Of a DNA stretch of 64,000 bases, positions 21,710-36,998 are shown piece after piece. Below the pieces are notes generated by a model, which saw only the letters and a program-made list of their open reading frames with translations, ran no database searches and was not told the origin of the DNA. How positions within the stretch are numbered: position 1 is the stretch's first letter; each line of letters opens with the position of its first letter. The DNA is from Phlegmacium glaucopus (lineage: Eukaryota > Basidiomycota > Agaricomycetes > Agaricales > Cortinariaceae): contig MU130696.1 of NCBI GenBank assembly GCA_015039465.1, positions 620,001 through 684,000 on the forward strand, in the 5' to 3' direction. The translations under genes and the position numbers were made by a program.

Positions 21710-21882
21710 GTTGGCATCACTAGTTGCCGAGGATCATATTACATACATAGCCTCCTTCAATAACCCCCTCGTATTACTCGTCACTTCACACTCTTTTGCC
21801 ACCTCACTCTCGAAAGCAGGCTTTCTTTTATATCTATCTCCATACTCTCACTGTCACCATCACCCTCTTTCAGTCAATTTAC

Positions 21883-24027
<2,145 letters not shown>

Positions 24028-26940
24028 TTACGTCCTTCCAGATCTTCATTCTCCGTTATACCTATCATATCTTTGACTCTGTCTCATAATTGCTGCTGTC
24101 TATCGTCATTAGTTTGGGACCACTGTGTTCTTCCTTTTTTTTGGGGTGTCTCATAAAGTTTAAACCATTGCCACCTTCTAGTAAACAATAACATAACTCT
24201 TTTTAGTAGTTATCGCTCCCTCCAATATTGGATTTTGCGTTGTCGTTAGTAATATTTCGATTTATATATACTGTTTTATTCAAGTCGAGAAAATTTGGCC
24301 TCGAGGCATGAGAAATGTCCTGGATAGCCATGTCAATCAAATCCTCTCACATGCTCATCGTAAACTAGCTTCAGTAAATACCCAACTTCAAACTACTTCA
24401 AGCTATTCTTGGTACGAAACTTCCATTAGTAACTAGACCAAGGGACCCGGGGTTTCAAGTCATAACCCGAGTGGACCCTCGGGACATCGGGCAACAGTCA
24501 GAAAAGCTTACTACACCTGCAAAGCTTCAAACTGAGAATATACGGCATGACATAGCCACTTTTGTCTAACATCCTTGAAATTTTTTACTTGGAACCCCTC
24601 TCAAAAATGGATTTTGGCAATGGAAAAATATATTGATATTACTTTACCAAAGTTAACAATCTCGTCTCAGCTAAGCTCAGTCTGCTCAGAGTGGAGAAGG
24701 GCATCTTTTGTACTGGCTACATAAGATGAAAAAAGGCAATGGCCCCCATTCTTATATGGAGTACCAGAGATACTCCGTATGCTTCCGTATGGTGTTTTGA
24801 AAATTGGAAAAGATAAGAATAGAGATGTTGCCGCCTGCGCCGAAAATATTGTTAGCCTCCGTGCCTGGATCTAAAACCATCATTGTCAATCGAACAATCA
24901 ATCAAACGGTTCTCTGTGGAATTAATTGCACACAGAACCATTGGACTGTACAAATTTGCCTTGCTATTAGCACTCGTTACGCCGCTGGACTTAATCCGAC
25001 ATCCTCCCTCAGCGGAGTGCTTCAATTATTCGTTTCTCCCGGCGCGGGCGGCCTCAAAGTAATTGTTCGGATTCACTCTAATCAAACTATTTGCATAAAA
25101 ATATAAACGAAAAGCTGACACACTTGCATTTACCCACTGTGTTACTAGATCTCCAGACCTTCGGGTTTTATATCCATCGGCAGGGCTTTACAGGGCTTTA
25201 CTCATCACTGAAAAAAAGGCATTCCAGGGAGTATTCAGCAACTTATGGTAAACATCTAGCCTGATGTACGAGTGGCCCTGTTTCTTCCGGAACTGTCTTG
25301 AAATCAGTGAGAGAAAAGGATATTTTTATCCAAGGCATGTGAAGTAGGAATTCCCAGGGCAAAGATCGAATTATGCTGATAATGGTGTTCGATGGAATCG
25401 GCGAAGGTGGAAAATGAGCTCTTGTTATAGGCCATGATGATAATAGATGACTCTGTCCAGATCGTTCATAAGTTCCTTGGCGGGATAGCCAGCCGGAATT
25501 TGCTCGTCGTTCATATAAACATGTCCAACAGCAATTAAGCAGGTGAAAAGATAGGAAGTAACCCTCGCTACGGCTTCGAAGGGAGTGAATAATAGACCTC
25601 TTGAAACAAGAACTTGCACCCAAGATTAGAGGCGTTGGAGTGGTTCAGCAGATATACAAATCGGCGGGAGATAAAAAGCCGGTGGCGCAAAAAAAATGGC
25701 AGATGACGCAGCTCGCTCGGCTCATTTTTCATCAGAAACACGAAAGCGGATATAGAATGGGCAAAGATAAGCGAAATCACTTCTAGACATGTCGACCATT
25801 AGATAGTCCATCGCAATGAAGAGGCAATGCCCATGTCATTCTTCGAAACTCACAGAACTCTAGGTTCAAATTGTTGATGCCTGCCAGAAGAAATCGGGTC
25901 GCTGAGGTAGTAGTTCTATTACAATTAATGGTGTCAAGCCATGGTAAAAGAAACTTGAAACCCACGTCCACGTCCACGCCAATTCTAATTCATTTGCAAA
26001 GTTATCTATGACGCTTCGCTTCAATAATCAACGTCATCGGCACAGAATGGGCTCGAGTGAGTTGAATGATCTCGGAATGCCAAGGTATGAATCATATAAG
26101 GCGTCTTCAGTGTGTGGATCCTCGTGGCCGACTTCGGAATTGTAACTCTCCTGCCTATCTCCCCTAAGGGTTATCAACGGCTATCAAGTTTAAAATTTCT
26201 AGCATGGTGTCCAAAGATGAGTCTGAGAACTTGGACAATAGTGCCTGTGATAAAGGTGTGTGATGTTGGTCAAGATCTTAGAAGGCCGTAGAACTGGGCT
26301 TCACTGAGTTGGAGCTGTCTTAGTGGACTGCAGAAATGTGCACCCACGAGCTTATTGCTGCCCGAAGATGAACTGACCGGAAGATCTTTGAACAAGTAGG
26401 TCCAATAACGCCATCCGTTATGATTTCTTCACAAGAGATATAATAGTCTTACCGGCAGATTCATGGTTATGCAAAAAAGGAAAGGCCGAATCGTCGCCAT
26501 TTAATCCAGTTCTTCTGAACCCCTTTCCATGTAATTATGTGGTTAACAATTCGGTGGTGGAAACCGTTTGGCGGAGTCATTTTTCGCTCCATGGGAAGTG
26601 ACTTGGCTCAAAGTATGGAACCTTCCTGCCAATACATAAAAAATGATTTGAGAGAAGAGTTGAGAAGCCTAACATACCATACCAACTTTAATACCGCAAT
26701 AAACGACATTGTGAATGTTGCCACTCTCTGAGCTACATAAATATACTTCTCCTGATACTAACTCGCAAATGGCTGCATGTAGTGTACACGATTTACATCG
26801 GACGATTATGAAGTAGTTGGAATTTCGTGCAATGGGCGGTCGCCAGTCTAATGGGATGGCACTAATAATGTTCTTGCGGTGAAAGATCTTGAAAGATACA
26901 TAGAAACTGGACGCTTACGGAATCATTGAAAACTTGACAT
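24028..26940. other. Gene-free, AT-rich intergenic region
   Basis: About 2.9 kb without a recognisable gene. Short open frames occur on both strands (for example minus 25243-25623 and plus 26537-26731), but none shows a known domain or a convincing exon chain. The region may contain decayed sequence; I see no clear inverted-repeat element here. Confidence 0.45.
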
Positions 26941-27159
26941 CAACTTGAACTCCGGGCTCTCAGAGGCGGCAGCGCTCCTCACTCGGGCCTGCGTACAAGG
27001 GAAGATTGCAATCTGCACGACGTCGACGTAGATTATTCGACTTTTGTGGCAGGATGGCGATGTTTCCGCGTGCAAAGGCGGATCTTTTACGACGGTACAA
27101 AATGTTCGTAGTAAAGGTACGTCTTGGCAGTGAATCTGCTGCAAGTAAATACTGCTTCA

Positions 27160-29172
27160 TCGTAGTGTGTATGAATTGAACGTCTGTACAACAAAGGTTG
27201 CTCCAGGAGCATTCCGTAACTCCCCAGAAAGATATGACCCGCCGAAATGTCATCCGGGAACCCGAGAAATCATTACCAAAGAGATCATGGACTGGATAGA
27301 GACGGTCGACAAAGACAATTTTTTCTTGTGGTTGTATGGACCAGCTGGGGCACGAAAATCGGCCATTGCTCAAACGATTGCGGAGTTGTGTCATGAAGCC
27401 GCCAGTTTCTTTTTCTCGAGAACAGCCTCTGGTCGTAACGATGCCACTCTTCTATTCCCAACCCGATGAGGATATCCGCCGGTTTCTCATATCAAAATTC
27501 GAGAAAATAAAGGCCAATTATCCACTTGCATTGCACCTTCCCGCGTCATGGCCTCCTGTCTTAAAGGTAGAAGATTTGGTTCGAAAATCTTCTGGGCAGT
27601 TCATATACGCATCAACTGTGATAAAAATTCCTCGCCATCGTCCAACTGACAGATTGGATGTCATTTTTGGACAGAAACTGCCGGGAAAGCAAGTTCCATT
27701 TGCTGAGCTGGATGCTCTATATTGGCTGATATTTTCGTCTGCCGAAGACATAGAGGCAGTGCTCGAGGTCTTCGCATTCCTTCTTCTCCCTAAGAGGATC
27801 GGCAACGGATCATATATACCTGAATTTATCTTGGGCTATCAGTCTTTACAGATTATTTTAGCGGACCTTCATTCTGTCATCTTTGTCCCGTGTCCAAGAA
27901 ATGAATTCCTCACGCTTCGGATATTTCATGCGTCACTTGGGGACTTTTTGTTGGACGAATCACGTTCGGGTAATTTTTTCATTGATGCCCCGAAGGCCCA
28001 TGCTCGAATGGCCGAAATTTGTATCCAGCATACGATACCGATTCTTAAAACGGGTGACAAATTGAAGAGTATGTACACTTCAATTCCTAATTTCATCCAA
28101 GCACTGACCTACATCTCCAGTTGATGAGCAAACTCGGTACCTTGACCAGGCTTGCAAAAACTTGATGACGGAATGTTCGAACGCATATCCAACTGAGGAG
28201 CTTCTTCATCAATTAAACCCCTTCAGGTTCGATCAACTTCTTTTTTTGTCATCAGAATACCTCGGCTTTGGCACCAATCTGTGGCAAGTGATCATGGCTA
28301 GTTTACCTGGTTTCATTCATTGGCTACAACAGCAGGTTTGACTTATAGTCACTTAATCTTGATAATGCTGACAGCATATTGTTTGCCACGTCCCACATCG
28401 AGGGTTGCCTTCGTAGATGCTATATGGCGCACTTTGACAACTTCCTACTCAAGAAACTTTCAGTCCTCCCGCCATTAGACGCACCATCCAGTGCATGCTC
28501 ACCATTTTTACTTCAGATTCGTGCCCCAGAAACCCCAATTTTTTAGCGTCTAATGTTTGTAAAAATCTCATAGAGCCCAATACTGCAGCGGAAGTGTGGC
28601 GGCTTACAGGCCTTGCCAGTGTACCGGATTTACCAGAGTACAAGACGATGATTTCACTGATAAGGCCTGATCTAAGAGCTATTACAGGGATAAATCGAAA
28701 TATATCGAACTCGCTGTGATATTCCTCCAATATTTGTCACAGCAGACCTGTGAGTGTTCCTTCCTTCAAATTTACATTCGAACAGGACTCTAACTGTATT
28801 TCTGCAGGTCTGAGCTTCGGAACGTTGACCGTGACTGTGTAGATCGGGATTCTTCGACAATTGCCCAGGAAATCCTTTCACGCTTTCCCCGGGAGCCTCA
28901 ACTGGTGACGTTTTTACACACCAATAAAGTTTCAGACGATCTAGAGCAACGACAGAACCTAGTGCTGGCAATTGAATCATACATCGAGGTGAATTTATTG
29001 AACTTCATAACAAACCATCTACATTTCCTTCTTACCTCCATCTGAGTTACATACTTACCATTCATTGCGATTCAAGGAGTATGATCTGGGCAGCACGGAG
29101 GCTCCATCTGGCCTATCCGTCAGCGGCAAGCGGGATGATGTGGTTCCTCTTCCTGAAGGTGCCACGCCCTAA
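27160..29172 (+). pseudogene. NACHT-type NTPase (agaricomycete NWD/NLR-like), decayed
   Basis: The sequence aligns in order with the mushroom NACHT proteins: SPERYDPPKCHPGTREIITK (about 27220), WLYGPAGARKSAIAQTIAEL (27330-27390), ASFFFSRTASGRND, then DEDIRRFLISKFEKIKANYP, LVRKSSGQFIYASTVIK, RPTDRLDVIFG and FAELDALYWLIFSS (27465-27730). Two lesions are visible. The P-loop reads GPAGARKS where family members have GPAGAGKS. Around 27460-27466 the frame shifts and jumps directly from the LLFPT block to DEDIRRF, losing roughly 100 or more residues that normally hold Walker B and the following NACHT core. Downstream exons (to a TAA at 29170-29172) still look coding, e.g. TRYLDQACKNLMTECSN and STIAQEILSRFPREPQ. 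These receptors are thought to work in non-self recognition; this copy should not bind ATP. Confidence 0.65.
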
Positions 29173-29507
29173 AGGTTCGAAAAAGGAACGCAAAAGGTTC
29201 AAAAGGTCGGCTCGCATTTCGCTAGTCCATCGTCTATAAGATAGTTGGTCGAGCAAAGTCAGTTCATGAATTACAATCAGACAGAAAAGATCAAAAGACA
29301 AGAGTCTGAATCCCTATATAGGTTCCTAGTAATAGTAGTATATCGTGCACGCACTATATAAGATACAATATAAATATAAGTAGTAAACAACTGCCTTAAT
29401 TTATCAGTCGCCGGATTTGGCCCGTTTGGGGCCTCTATCGATATTCCTGAATCTTCACTGTCACCTAACTCGATTTGCCAGTGACAATATCTCACCAACG
29501 TTACAAC

Positions 29508-32500
29508 ATGCAGAAGCGAAAGCACAATAAGTCGAAATCTCCGACCCACAGGAGAGAAACTGTTGACCGCTCCGAAAATTCGGTTTCTCCTGCTTCAAGT
29601 CCGTCAGATAGACGTGAACGGAAAAGAGTCAGATGGGAGGGAAAATCTGCCACTGAAGACCCGGCAGACATTGATTCTGGAGACGAAATTGAGAGCTCTG
29701 AAAAGGTATGTATATGAACATACTGTATCCCTCCACTGTTCTTGTGCTGACACAGACTCTGAACGGTAGATATGCTTAGCAGCCCTGTGTTCTCAGTATG
29801 TTTAAGACTTGTGTCTGTCAAATTGCGAACACTGATTCCCTGATAAAGTGGCCATGTTGCGTGTGCTTACTATGAGCCTTCGAAGGGGCTGCTTTATGTG
29901 ATGGAGGATACACAAGAAACGCTTCATTATGACCTTACTCGCATGTGTATGTTATGCGCATGAGGTCGTTCATTTCTAATCCTACTTCTGCAAAGTGCTG
30001 GAGCAAGTAAATCCAGATATTGTATTGACAAGCTCCAAAGCCGATGATGCCTTCATAGACGCGGTCGCCAACCACAGTGCGTTCGACCTTCAAAGTATTG
30101 TGGTTATATGCGCCTTATTTGTCAATTTTAGTGGATTCTACTGAGGGTATATTTCAAATTCGTCCCTTCAAGGAGTTCATGGCTTCCAAAGGACGTGACA
30201 GGCTCTTGTCTCTCAGTCGATTCATGGACTTTTCCACAGAAGACAGTGACTTGCCGCCATCGTCTGACATTGACTCAAACTCGTCTCGTCCGGCCAACGC
30301 ATATGATTTTATGAGATCAAGACGTGAAACGAACGGCGACCCAACCATAAAACGCTGGAACGCCTCGATTAGGCTGGCCAATTTTGCTTCTGTGGAGTCT
30401 TCCCCTCTTTGTGTTGGTTAACTTTTCATGTCCATGTATGCTCCGACTTATGTTCAGAACCTGGACAGATGTCTTCTGTTGGAGCTCTTCTTGATTATCT
30501 CGTCCGGGAACGAGCCCTTAGTGATTTCGACGATGATGGCATAACAGGTCTAGACGTCAGAGATATTGAACTCCTTGCCTTGTGACTGCGGCTCTATCCT
30601 CCATAATATTTCCGCTTGCTGACAATTTGTTCCCAAGAGATCAAGCGATGCAAATAAATGGCGATGCTTTATTGTTCGTTCTCTCCACAAAAGTCCACGG
30701 AAATGAACAATATATATGTTCGTAGATCTCTTCAAGTCTTTGAAAACGAGAGTCACGCGTCTGTGCATTCCGATAAAACAAAAGAAGGGTTATCTTTATT
30801 TGGTCAGTCCGTATCGTTCCAGATTATCGACTTTTGTACTTAAGTGATGTTTTGAGGCATTTTAAACGGCACAAAGACGACAATGGGCCGGTCGCTTTTA
30901 CGCACTTGGCTGCTACGACCCTCCCTATCTATTTCGGTCATCCGTTTCCGGCAAGATGCCGTTGCCTGCTTTTTGCGCTCTGAAAATCTCGTTACCTCGA
31001 ATACCATGCATAATCACCTCAAAGGTTTAAAAAACGTACCACGTATCTTGGGTCTTATGAAAGATGGTCGCGCCAAATTATCAGAGTGGCAAGGACTGGT
31101 TAAAGTTGAAGCTTTCCTCCATTCCGGAATGACGCCTTGAAACTGAAGTCGTTTCTTTCTAGTTTACCTACTGTGTAACGATGCTTCGAGATGCGATGTC
31201 CGAACTTCACGAAGGAAACCACGTCGATGTCTTAAAGAGGGTAAGCCATACTCAGTTCTGTAGCTTGATACATTAAAGCGTTTGACAGCTCTTGAATGCA
31301 CTTGATATCACGACCTTCAAAGAAGTCGGAATAAGAGTGAATAATATAGTGCGCCTCTCGTTCCGTATGCGTTCCAAGGTTTCTTGCTTATTCTTGCTTG
31401 TCCTCAGATTGATTGGGAGGAGTCATCAAATCATGACAGAGTCTGTGTACGACCGCACATTGATGAAGACCTTGACAACGGGAAACATGTTTATCATGGA
31501 ATTGACTCCGTGTTGGTGCGTTTGAGATAGGTCCGAGCGCTGAATGAGTACCCAATTATGAAATTATCTGTTCAAGTCCAGCGTAGCGGAACAAATTTCT
31601 GCCATTGTACCCCCAGATTTTGCGAAGTCTCTGAACGTGGTGTACTTTCCTCAACTTGGTAGAGCATCAGACATTCACTGGCGATAATCTCATCTTATTT
31701 TTGTCATAGGGTATCTTATATGCGTGCCCATGTTAGAGGAATGGCAGAACGACACTGGAATACAAGGTCTCGATGGTTGGACGTTTCAGGTGAGCGTTGA
31801 TCACCTGTTCCCTATTCGTTCTTTTCTCATTTGATACCCAGTTTTCATCCGAGTAAGTTGTCTTACAATCTTGACCTGGTACAACGATCTAACATCGCTT
31901 GACTAAAGCGCACATGTCTATTTCAAGTCCCAGGAAATGCATGGTAAGTTGGTTGGAGCATCGAACTACATGGTGAATTAATGTATGGCTTTTATAGACA
32001 TGGACACGCATATAGGCGATCTTCATTCTACGATTGTCGACAAAGAGCTTGAGATTGTACAAGAGCTCCTGGAGGAAGTTCTGAAATGTGATGAAGCAAT
32101 ACGCACTGCTTGTGATGTGTGCGCCGAACTTGATTGTCTCTTGTCATTTGCGGCGGCCTCGAGGCAATACGATTACCGAAGGCCTGAAATGGTTCAGGAC
32201 AATATTTTAAAGGTAATCCAGGGAAGGTAAAGGTTTGTTTAACACGAGAAATTTTAGTTTTTGATATTCTGTCTCATAGGCATCCGCTGCACGAACAGGT
32301 TGTTGACACCTTCGTACCAAATGACGCTCATATCATTGGAGGAGCAGGCATAGGTTCATCTCCCACGATACCAGATGACAATAATCAATGGAATAGTGTA
32401 TTGCTTTGCACAGGTGCAAATGCTTGTGGCAAGGTTCGTTGTTTCATCGTTCATTGGGCCTGTCTGTGCCCATGCTCACTGCTCGTCCGACAGAGCGTCT

Positions 32501-33984
32501 ACTTGAAGCAGGTCTGATCCACATCACTTGAATGTCATCTGGAGTATTGAATTATTCCAGATTGCGCTGATACAAATAATGGCGCAAGTAATGTCTTTTG
32601 TAACCTTCGAAATTCGCTTCGATCTTGACACAGGATCTTTTTAGATTGGTTGGTAAGCCTCGGAACGCCGCTTCATTACGTCGCGTAAATAATCGTCCGC
32701 ATGCAGCTTCGTCCCTGCTGAGTCGGCTACGCTGGGTATCGTCGACAAGAGTGCTGCTGTTATCTGCTTCTCCTCAGGACGTATTGACTGACAAGTTTTG
32801 AATACTTTACAGTCTTCACGCGGCTCTCTTCTCGGGAATCGGTGTCTAAAGTGAATATATCATACCCCGCTGCTTGCCCCTGCTGTTGACCTCCTTGTTT
32901 TCTCGTGGCTTGATCCTGTTGAGGGGTGTTCTACACGTGCAGCTCACGGGCTGGCTGGCTACTGGTTGCTGATCCGACTTTGTTTGCTCATGGCCTTTTT
33001 TGCTTACTCTTCTAGGTTCAATCCACATTTATGATTGACCTGTCTCAAGTTTCGCTTGCCCTTCGGAACTGTACGCCTCGATCGCTGGTACTTCTTGATG
33101 AATTTGGAAAGGGTACACTCTCGACAGGCTCGTTTGCTCTTCTTTCCTCTGTTTCTACTTTGTCTCTTGTCTTTTGTGCTCAAGCCTGCTCTTTGCCTCC
33201 CTTCCCGAAAAATTGTTTCTCGAGTAATGATGTTACTATTTTTGACTGCATAAACTAATCGTGCTGGCCAAAGCTTCTACGAACGCTAACTTGCACCCCT
33301 CACCATTCAGACGGTGCCGGCCTTTTTTGTGGTGTTTTACGTCACCTCCTGAACCGTGGCTCTGCCTGTCCAAAAGTCCTAGTCGCAACACACTTCTACG
33401 AGGTGTTTAATGAGGCGTTGCTCGACCCGGAGAATATCCCCGTGTCATTCCGACATGTGCAGGTCATGTTCACGTCGAGCGCCGGTAAGGTCCTGGAGCC
33501 CAGCGATTTTTGTGTTGATGCTAGTGTTAGTGGGGCTTCGCTTGATGGAGATGGGCACGAGGATAGGGATATAATTGAGCGGAAAGTCGGGCCTGGAGAA
33601 AAGATTACATATTTATATAGGTTGGTTCCTTTCTCGAGTTGTGTTTGAATGACGTCCACTGAAAATTTTTCAAGAGTTGCGGAAGGCCTTTCACTTGATT
33701 CTCATGCTGCGAAATGCGCTGAACTTTTCGGTGTACCAACGCGAATGATGAAACGGGCACAGTATGTGACCCACGTGTTGTCGACTCATGAGTTGGGTCG
33801 GCTGCTCGATGAAGGCATGAGTGAGGCGGAGTGTTTAGAATTGGAAGAGGCAGAGGTGGTTTGTCGAAGGTTCTTGGGATGGGATTTAAAGGCAGAGGCA
33901 GAAAGGGAGGATGGTAGGGTGAAGATGAAATTGGGCCAGGTCCTGGGAAGGGATTCCGATCAAATGGGCAATGAACCAACCTAG
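29508..33984 (+). CDS. MSH5: MutS homolog 5 (MSH5), meiotic crossover protein
   Basis: An intron-rich gene for the MutS homologue that pairs with MSH4 to stabilise recombination intermediates and promote crossovers in meiosis. Recognised blocks: [20 protein letters not shown] (about 29850-29905), [20 protein letters not shown] (30130-30190), a clamp/lever region including GLSLFG...[14 protein letters not shown] (30790-30920) and the ATPase. Walker A is GANACGKSVYLKQIALIQ across introns near 32418-32580, then [43 protein letters not shown], Walker [12 protein letters not shown] and [11 protein letters not shown] (33378-33405). The last exon ends with TAG at 33982-33984. The ATG at 29508 (MQKRKHNKS) opens a basic, Ser-rich N-terminus without a mismatch-recognition domain, as expected for MSH5. 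The join between [11 protein letters not shown] and DGAGLFCG seems to need a GC donor at 33128. It looks intact. Confidence 0.9.
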
Positions 33985-34092
33985 AATTGCGGTTTGCCGC
34001 AGCACATGCACGAAACGGGGTTAATCGATTGTTATTACTGACTCATGGGTTCCATATGTTGTATAACGTTGATACATCGGGATGTACATCTA

Positions 34093-35360
34093 TTACTCCT
34101 TGTGAATCTCTAAGCCTGGGGGTGCTCCAATTGCTGGAAAAGAATGGTTAATCTTTGTCACCGGACATTTGTTTTATGCCTTACCATCCTTGATAGCTCC
34201 ATACATCAAGAACTGTGATGAGACTAGACCAGCTGTCATAATCATCCTGGGGCCCAAGCCAGCAAAGAGTCCTTTGAAGCCCGCCTCTTTAGCTAGAACG
34301 ATGAGACGGTGTGACATAGAACCAGTTGGCCCATGTCCTTTATTTATTTGTGAGAGGAGGGTATCTGCAGGCTAATGCATGTTGAGACCGGGCGGGTAGA
34401 AGAAAAAAAAAGAACGCTTACATGACTGAGGATTGCAGCTGCGAATCCAGCTATGATTCCGCTGCCCAGTGCAAGCCCAAAACGCAGGGAGCTATTTTGG
34501 GATATGGCTCGTTTGGTTTCTTCGGTGACGGAGCGGTATACAAGTTCGTGACAGAATTCATTAACGGTGAATTGACCGATTGCGTAGGGTATTTGTCTAA
34601 GGTCCAAGATTTAGAAGGGAATCTGGGAATTGGAACAGAAGGTGGAAACATACTTGCATAGAATAGGGAGAAAACCCGCATATAGTTCACGTAAGCCGCC
34701 TTCCTTTGCGATACGCGTAAAACCTGATACAAGACCCGTTGCATATCCTCGCTGAGAGACAAGTCGTATCCGGGTGGCCTCTAGAGGAGTTAATAAAACA
34801 TCCGCAAAGAACCTACCGAAATCATTTCGTCAGGGTCGCTCATCAATACAAAGGGAATATACGCACTCTGCGATAGTGGCAGAGCCTAAATATATCAATG
34901 TTCTATTTTTCACGGCTGCCTCTTGACTACCAGCCACCTCGACGAATTTCTTTTTCCAATATTCATATCCTGCGAATTTTGCGCCGCCCTGAATTAAATA
35001 TCCAACTGCCGTGGGGCCGAAGCCTGTTAAAAGTGCTCTAGGACCTTCTGTTGCTACTATGTGACGTGTACCAGAGACGAATGAATGATTTTTCAAAGAC
35101 GGGTCGATTTGGAAACGGGTTTTGACGACGTCGATGGCTGGATTGTGTTTTTTAATATGATGAAGTTGTTCGAGTGATAACTGACTTACGGGTCATTGCA
35201 CCATGGCTTATACTGTATACACAAGGGTCAATTAGATAGAGAAGGGGTGTATGGAGGAACATATGTACGTAGCACACAATGCCCCTGCGACGAAGAATGA
35301 AGTATAGTCCCTGCTAGTGAACTGTGGGACAACGAATTGATGTGGTTTAGTATCAGACAT
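34093..35360 (-). CDS. PIC2: Mitochondrial phosphate carrier (PIC2/MIR1 type)
   Basis: A six-helix solute carrier of the mitochondrial inner membrane that imports phosphate for ATP synthesis. The three carrier repeats show TPIDVVKTRFQIDPSL (about 35100), TPLEATRIRLVSQRGYATG (about 34740-34800) and HPADTLLSQINKG (about 34350-34390). The C-terminus MYGAIKDAIGAPPGLEIHKE is diagnostic of the phosphate carrier. The ATG at 35360 (MSDTKPHQF) and TAA at 34093-34095 bound several exons. It converges tail to tail with MSH5, leaving about 108 bp between stop codons. Confidence 0.9.
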
Positions 35361-36111
35361 TCTGGACAAAGGAAAGATCAAGTTGGCTTGAGCATCTTGC
35401 TACCTGAGGTCGTCGGAGATGACTCGGAGTATTATGTAGACAGACAGTCTCCTAAAACAGACGTAATGATAATGTTGATGACGATCACTGCTCTATTATA
35501 AGGTCTGTTGCAACTTGATTGGTGGGTGTTGATTTCTGTAACCGATTTTGAATCCAATCTAATCTTGGGCCGAATCTAATCAGTGTGTTTTATGTTAGCA
35601 AGTAGTTGTTGTTTCCTCTTTATGCTCTTCAAAATATATAGAAATTGCCCTAAGTGTATAGTTCCAGAATTCAAGGAATTATGAGATCAATAAATCGGGT
35701 AGAAGTGCTAGATCTATTAGGAGACCAGTCTGGAGTACTGGAATTATTACAAAAGTATGAAACTAGCCCTAGTGAGTCTAGTGAGTGACAAGTCTAGCAC
35801 TTTCCAGCAGTTACATTGACAGCAAGCCTAGCAGTGTGCTATTTTGCTGATGAGTGGTTGCATGGTAGTAGTGGTTTTATAAACTGTACACTATTCTAAT
35901 TGCCTACTATTCATCACTATGCACAACGCTGATAAGATTAGATTGGATTCAAATCGTATATCTTTATCATTAGGGAGACTAACCGATTGGGCTAGTAAAG
36001 AAGGCGTTACAGGTATTTGCCGTTTGAACTCGTAATCATGTCCAGACTCGCTCACAATCTCTTAAAATCGCTCTTCTCGTCAATTTAAATCCATAACCTC
36101 TCTATCACATT
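35361..36111. other. Divergent intergenic region with an inverted-repeat element
   Basis: The interval separates the divergently transcribed phosphate carrier and dimeric-barrel genes. Most of it is the inverted-repeat element at 35543-35956. No coding potential was seen. Confidence 0.5.
35543..35956. mobile_element. About 414-bp MITE-like inverted-repeat element
   Basis: The arm 35543-35566 (CGATTTTGAATCC then AATCTAATCTT) is matched in reverse complement by 35934-35956, differing by a single T in the T-run. The interior is non-coding and AT-rich. A target-site duplication is not obvious, so the exact ends and superfamily are open. It occupies the shared upstream region of two host genes. 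Confidence 0.55.
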
Positions 36112-36891
36112 ATGCCCATCATTGAATTTGTATCGTGCCGAGCAACAGACGAGTACTTGGAAGATTTTCACACGAGAGTGAAACCCACCCTTGATTATGT
36201 GCAAAACGCGGACGGATGTACTAGGTAGGTACTGGATGCTATCGAATTCATTGCCAAGTCTGCCTCATCTAACTTCTGGGCCCTGGCGTTAGCGTCTATT
36301 TTGGTCTGGAGGAAGAGGACCCGACCACAATCTGGATGGTTTTTGGTGAACCTCTATGGACATCACATCTTCCAACTGCAAAATTCCTAATATCACTACA
36401 GTCTGGAAAACCATAGAGCACCACCAAGTAATGATGAAACGACCGGATTACCCAGATATGGTGGCAGCACTACAGCCATTTCTTCGTGACGGTCAAATGA
36501 ACATGTGCCATGTTGAATTTAACAATGATATCGCCGTTGCATTCACTGCTCCCACGACAGCGATATCAACTCTCACATTGACAGAGAATCAAAATAGGGC
36601 AGATTTGGATGTCTTGCTCAAGACGCTGGGTGAGGCACTCGATCATGGGCATGGTGGCCATGCACCTATTGCCTGGGGTGAGACTCAGGAGGAACCGGGC
36701 AAATTTCTTCTTGTAGTCGGGTGGGACAGTGTCCAGGTAAATTGCGTTGCAACGTCACGAGTACTACAAAACTTGAAGTTCATTTGCAGAAATTCAGTAA
36801 CCTCAGGGTGGCACCTATGGAGGAGTTATCCAAGAGTGTAAAGATTCAGATGGTACATGCGAGATTGTCTAAATACGTTGCAGAGGGATAG
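36112..36891 (+). CDS. Dimeric alpha/beta-barrel (ABM-like) domain protein
   Basis: A small four-exon gene of about 199 codons. The product resembles fungal proteins with two ferredoxin-like dimeric alpha-beta barrels, the fold of antibiotic biosynthesis monooxygenases. Key blocks are VKPTLDYVQNADGCTSVYFG, TIWMVFVWKTIEHHQ and the second-half PIAWGETQEEPGKFLLVVGW. Introns begin at 36223, about 36347 and 36736, each restoring the frame, and the TAG is at 36889-36891. Reaction and substrate are unknown; many members are uncharacterised stress or secondary-metabolism proteins. No signal peptide is seen. Confidence 0.7.
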
Positions 36892-36998
36892 GTTGTATTG
36901 AACATGGTGTGATATCATCGAAAACCTGCGAATATCGAGGCTTGTATGTGAGATGGCCAAAAGTTAGCCCTTCAGTGTTGGAGGTTGACCGTGCTTGT

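Larger units (their letters stand above)
18420..21882. other. Gene-free region between ABC transporter and kinase, with three inverted-repeat elements
   Basis: No host gene is supported. It contains the MITE at 18730-18903, the Tc1/mariner derivative at 19363-19967 and the fold-back element at 21412-21709, each listed separately. A perfect 7-bp-arm hairpin, GGCCGCC/GGCGGCC, sits at 18595-18612 in the presumed promoter of the ABC gene, and GGCCGCCGAG recurs at 18955-18964. Open frames at 20000-21400 are short and unrecognised. Confidence 0.5.

Noticed and set aside
25243..25780. Minus-strand open frames around 25.2-25.8 kb
   Set aside because: Sequences such as HVYMNDEQIPAGYP looked protein-like, but I could not place them in a family or build a gene.
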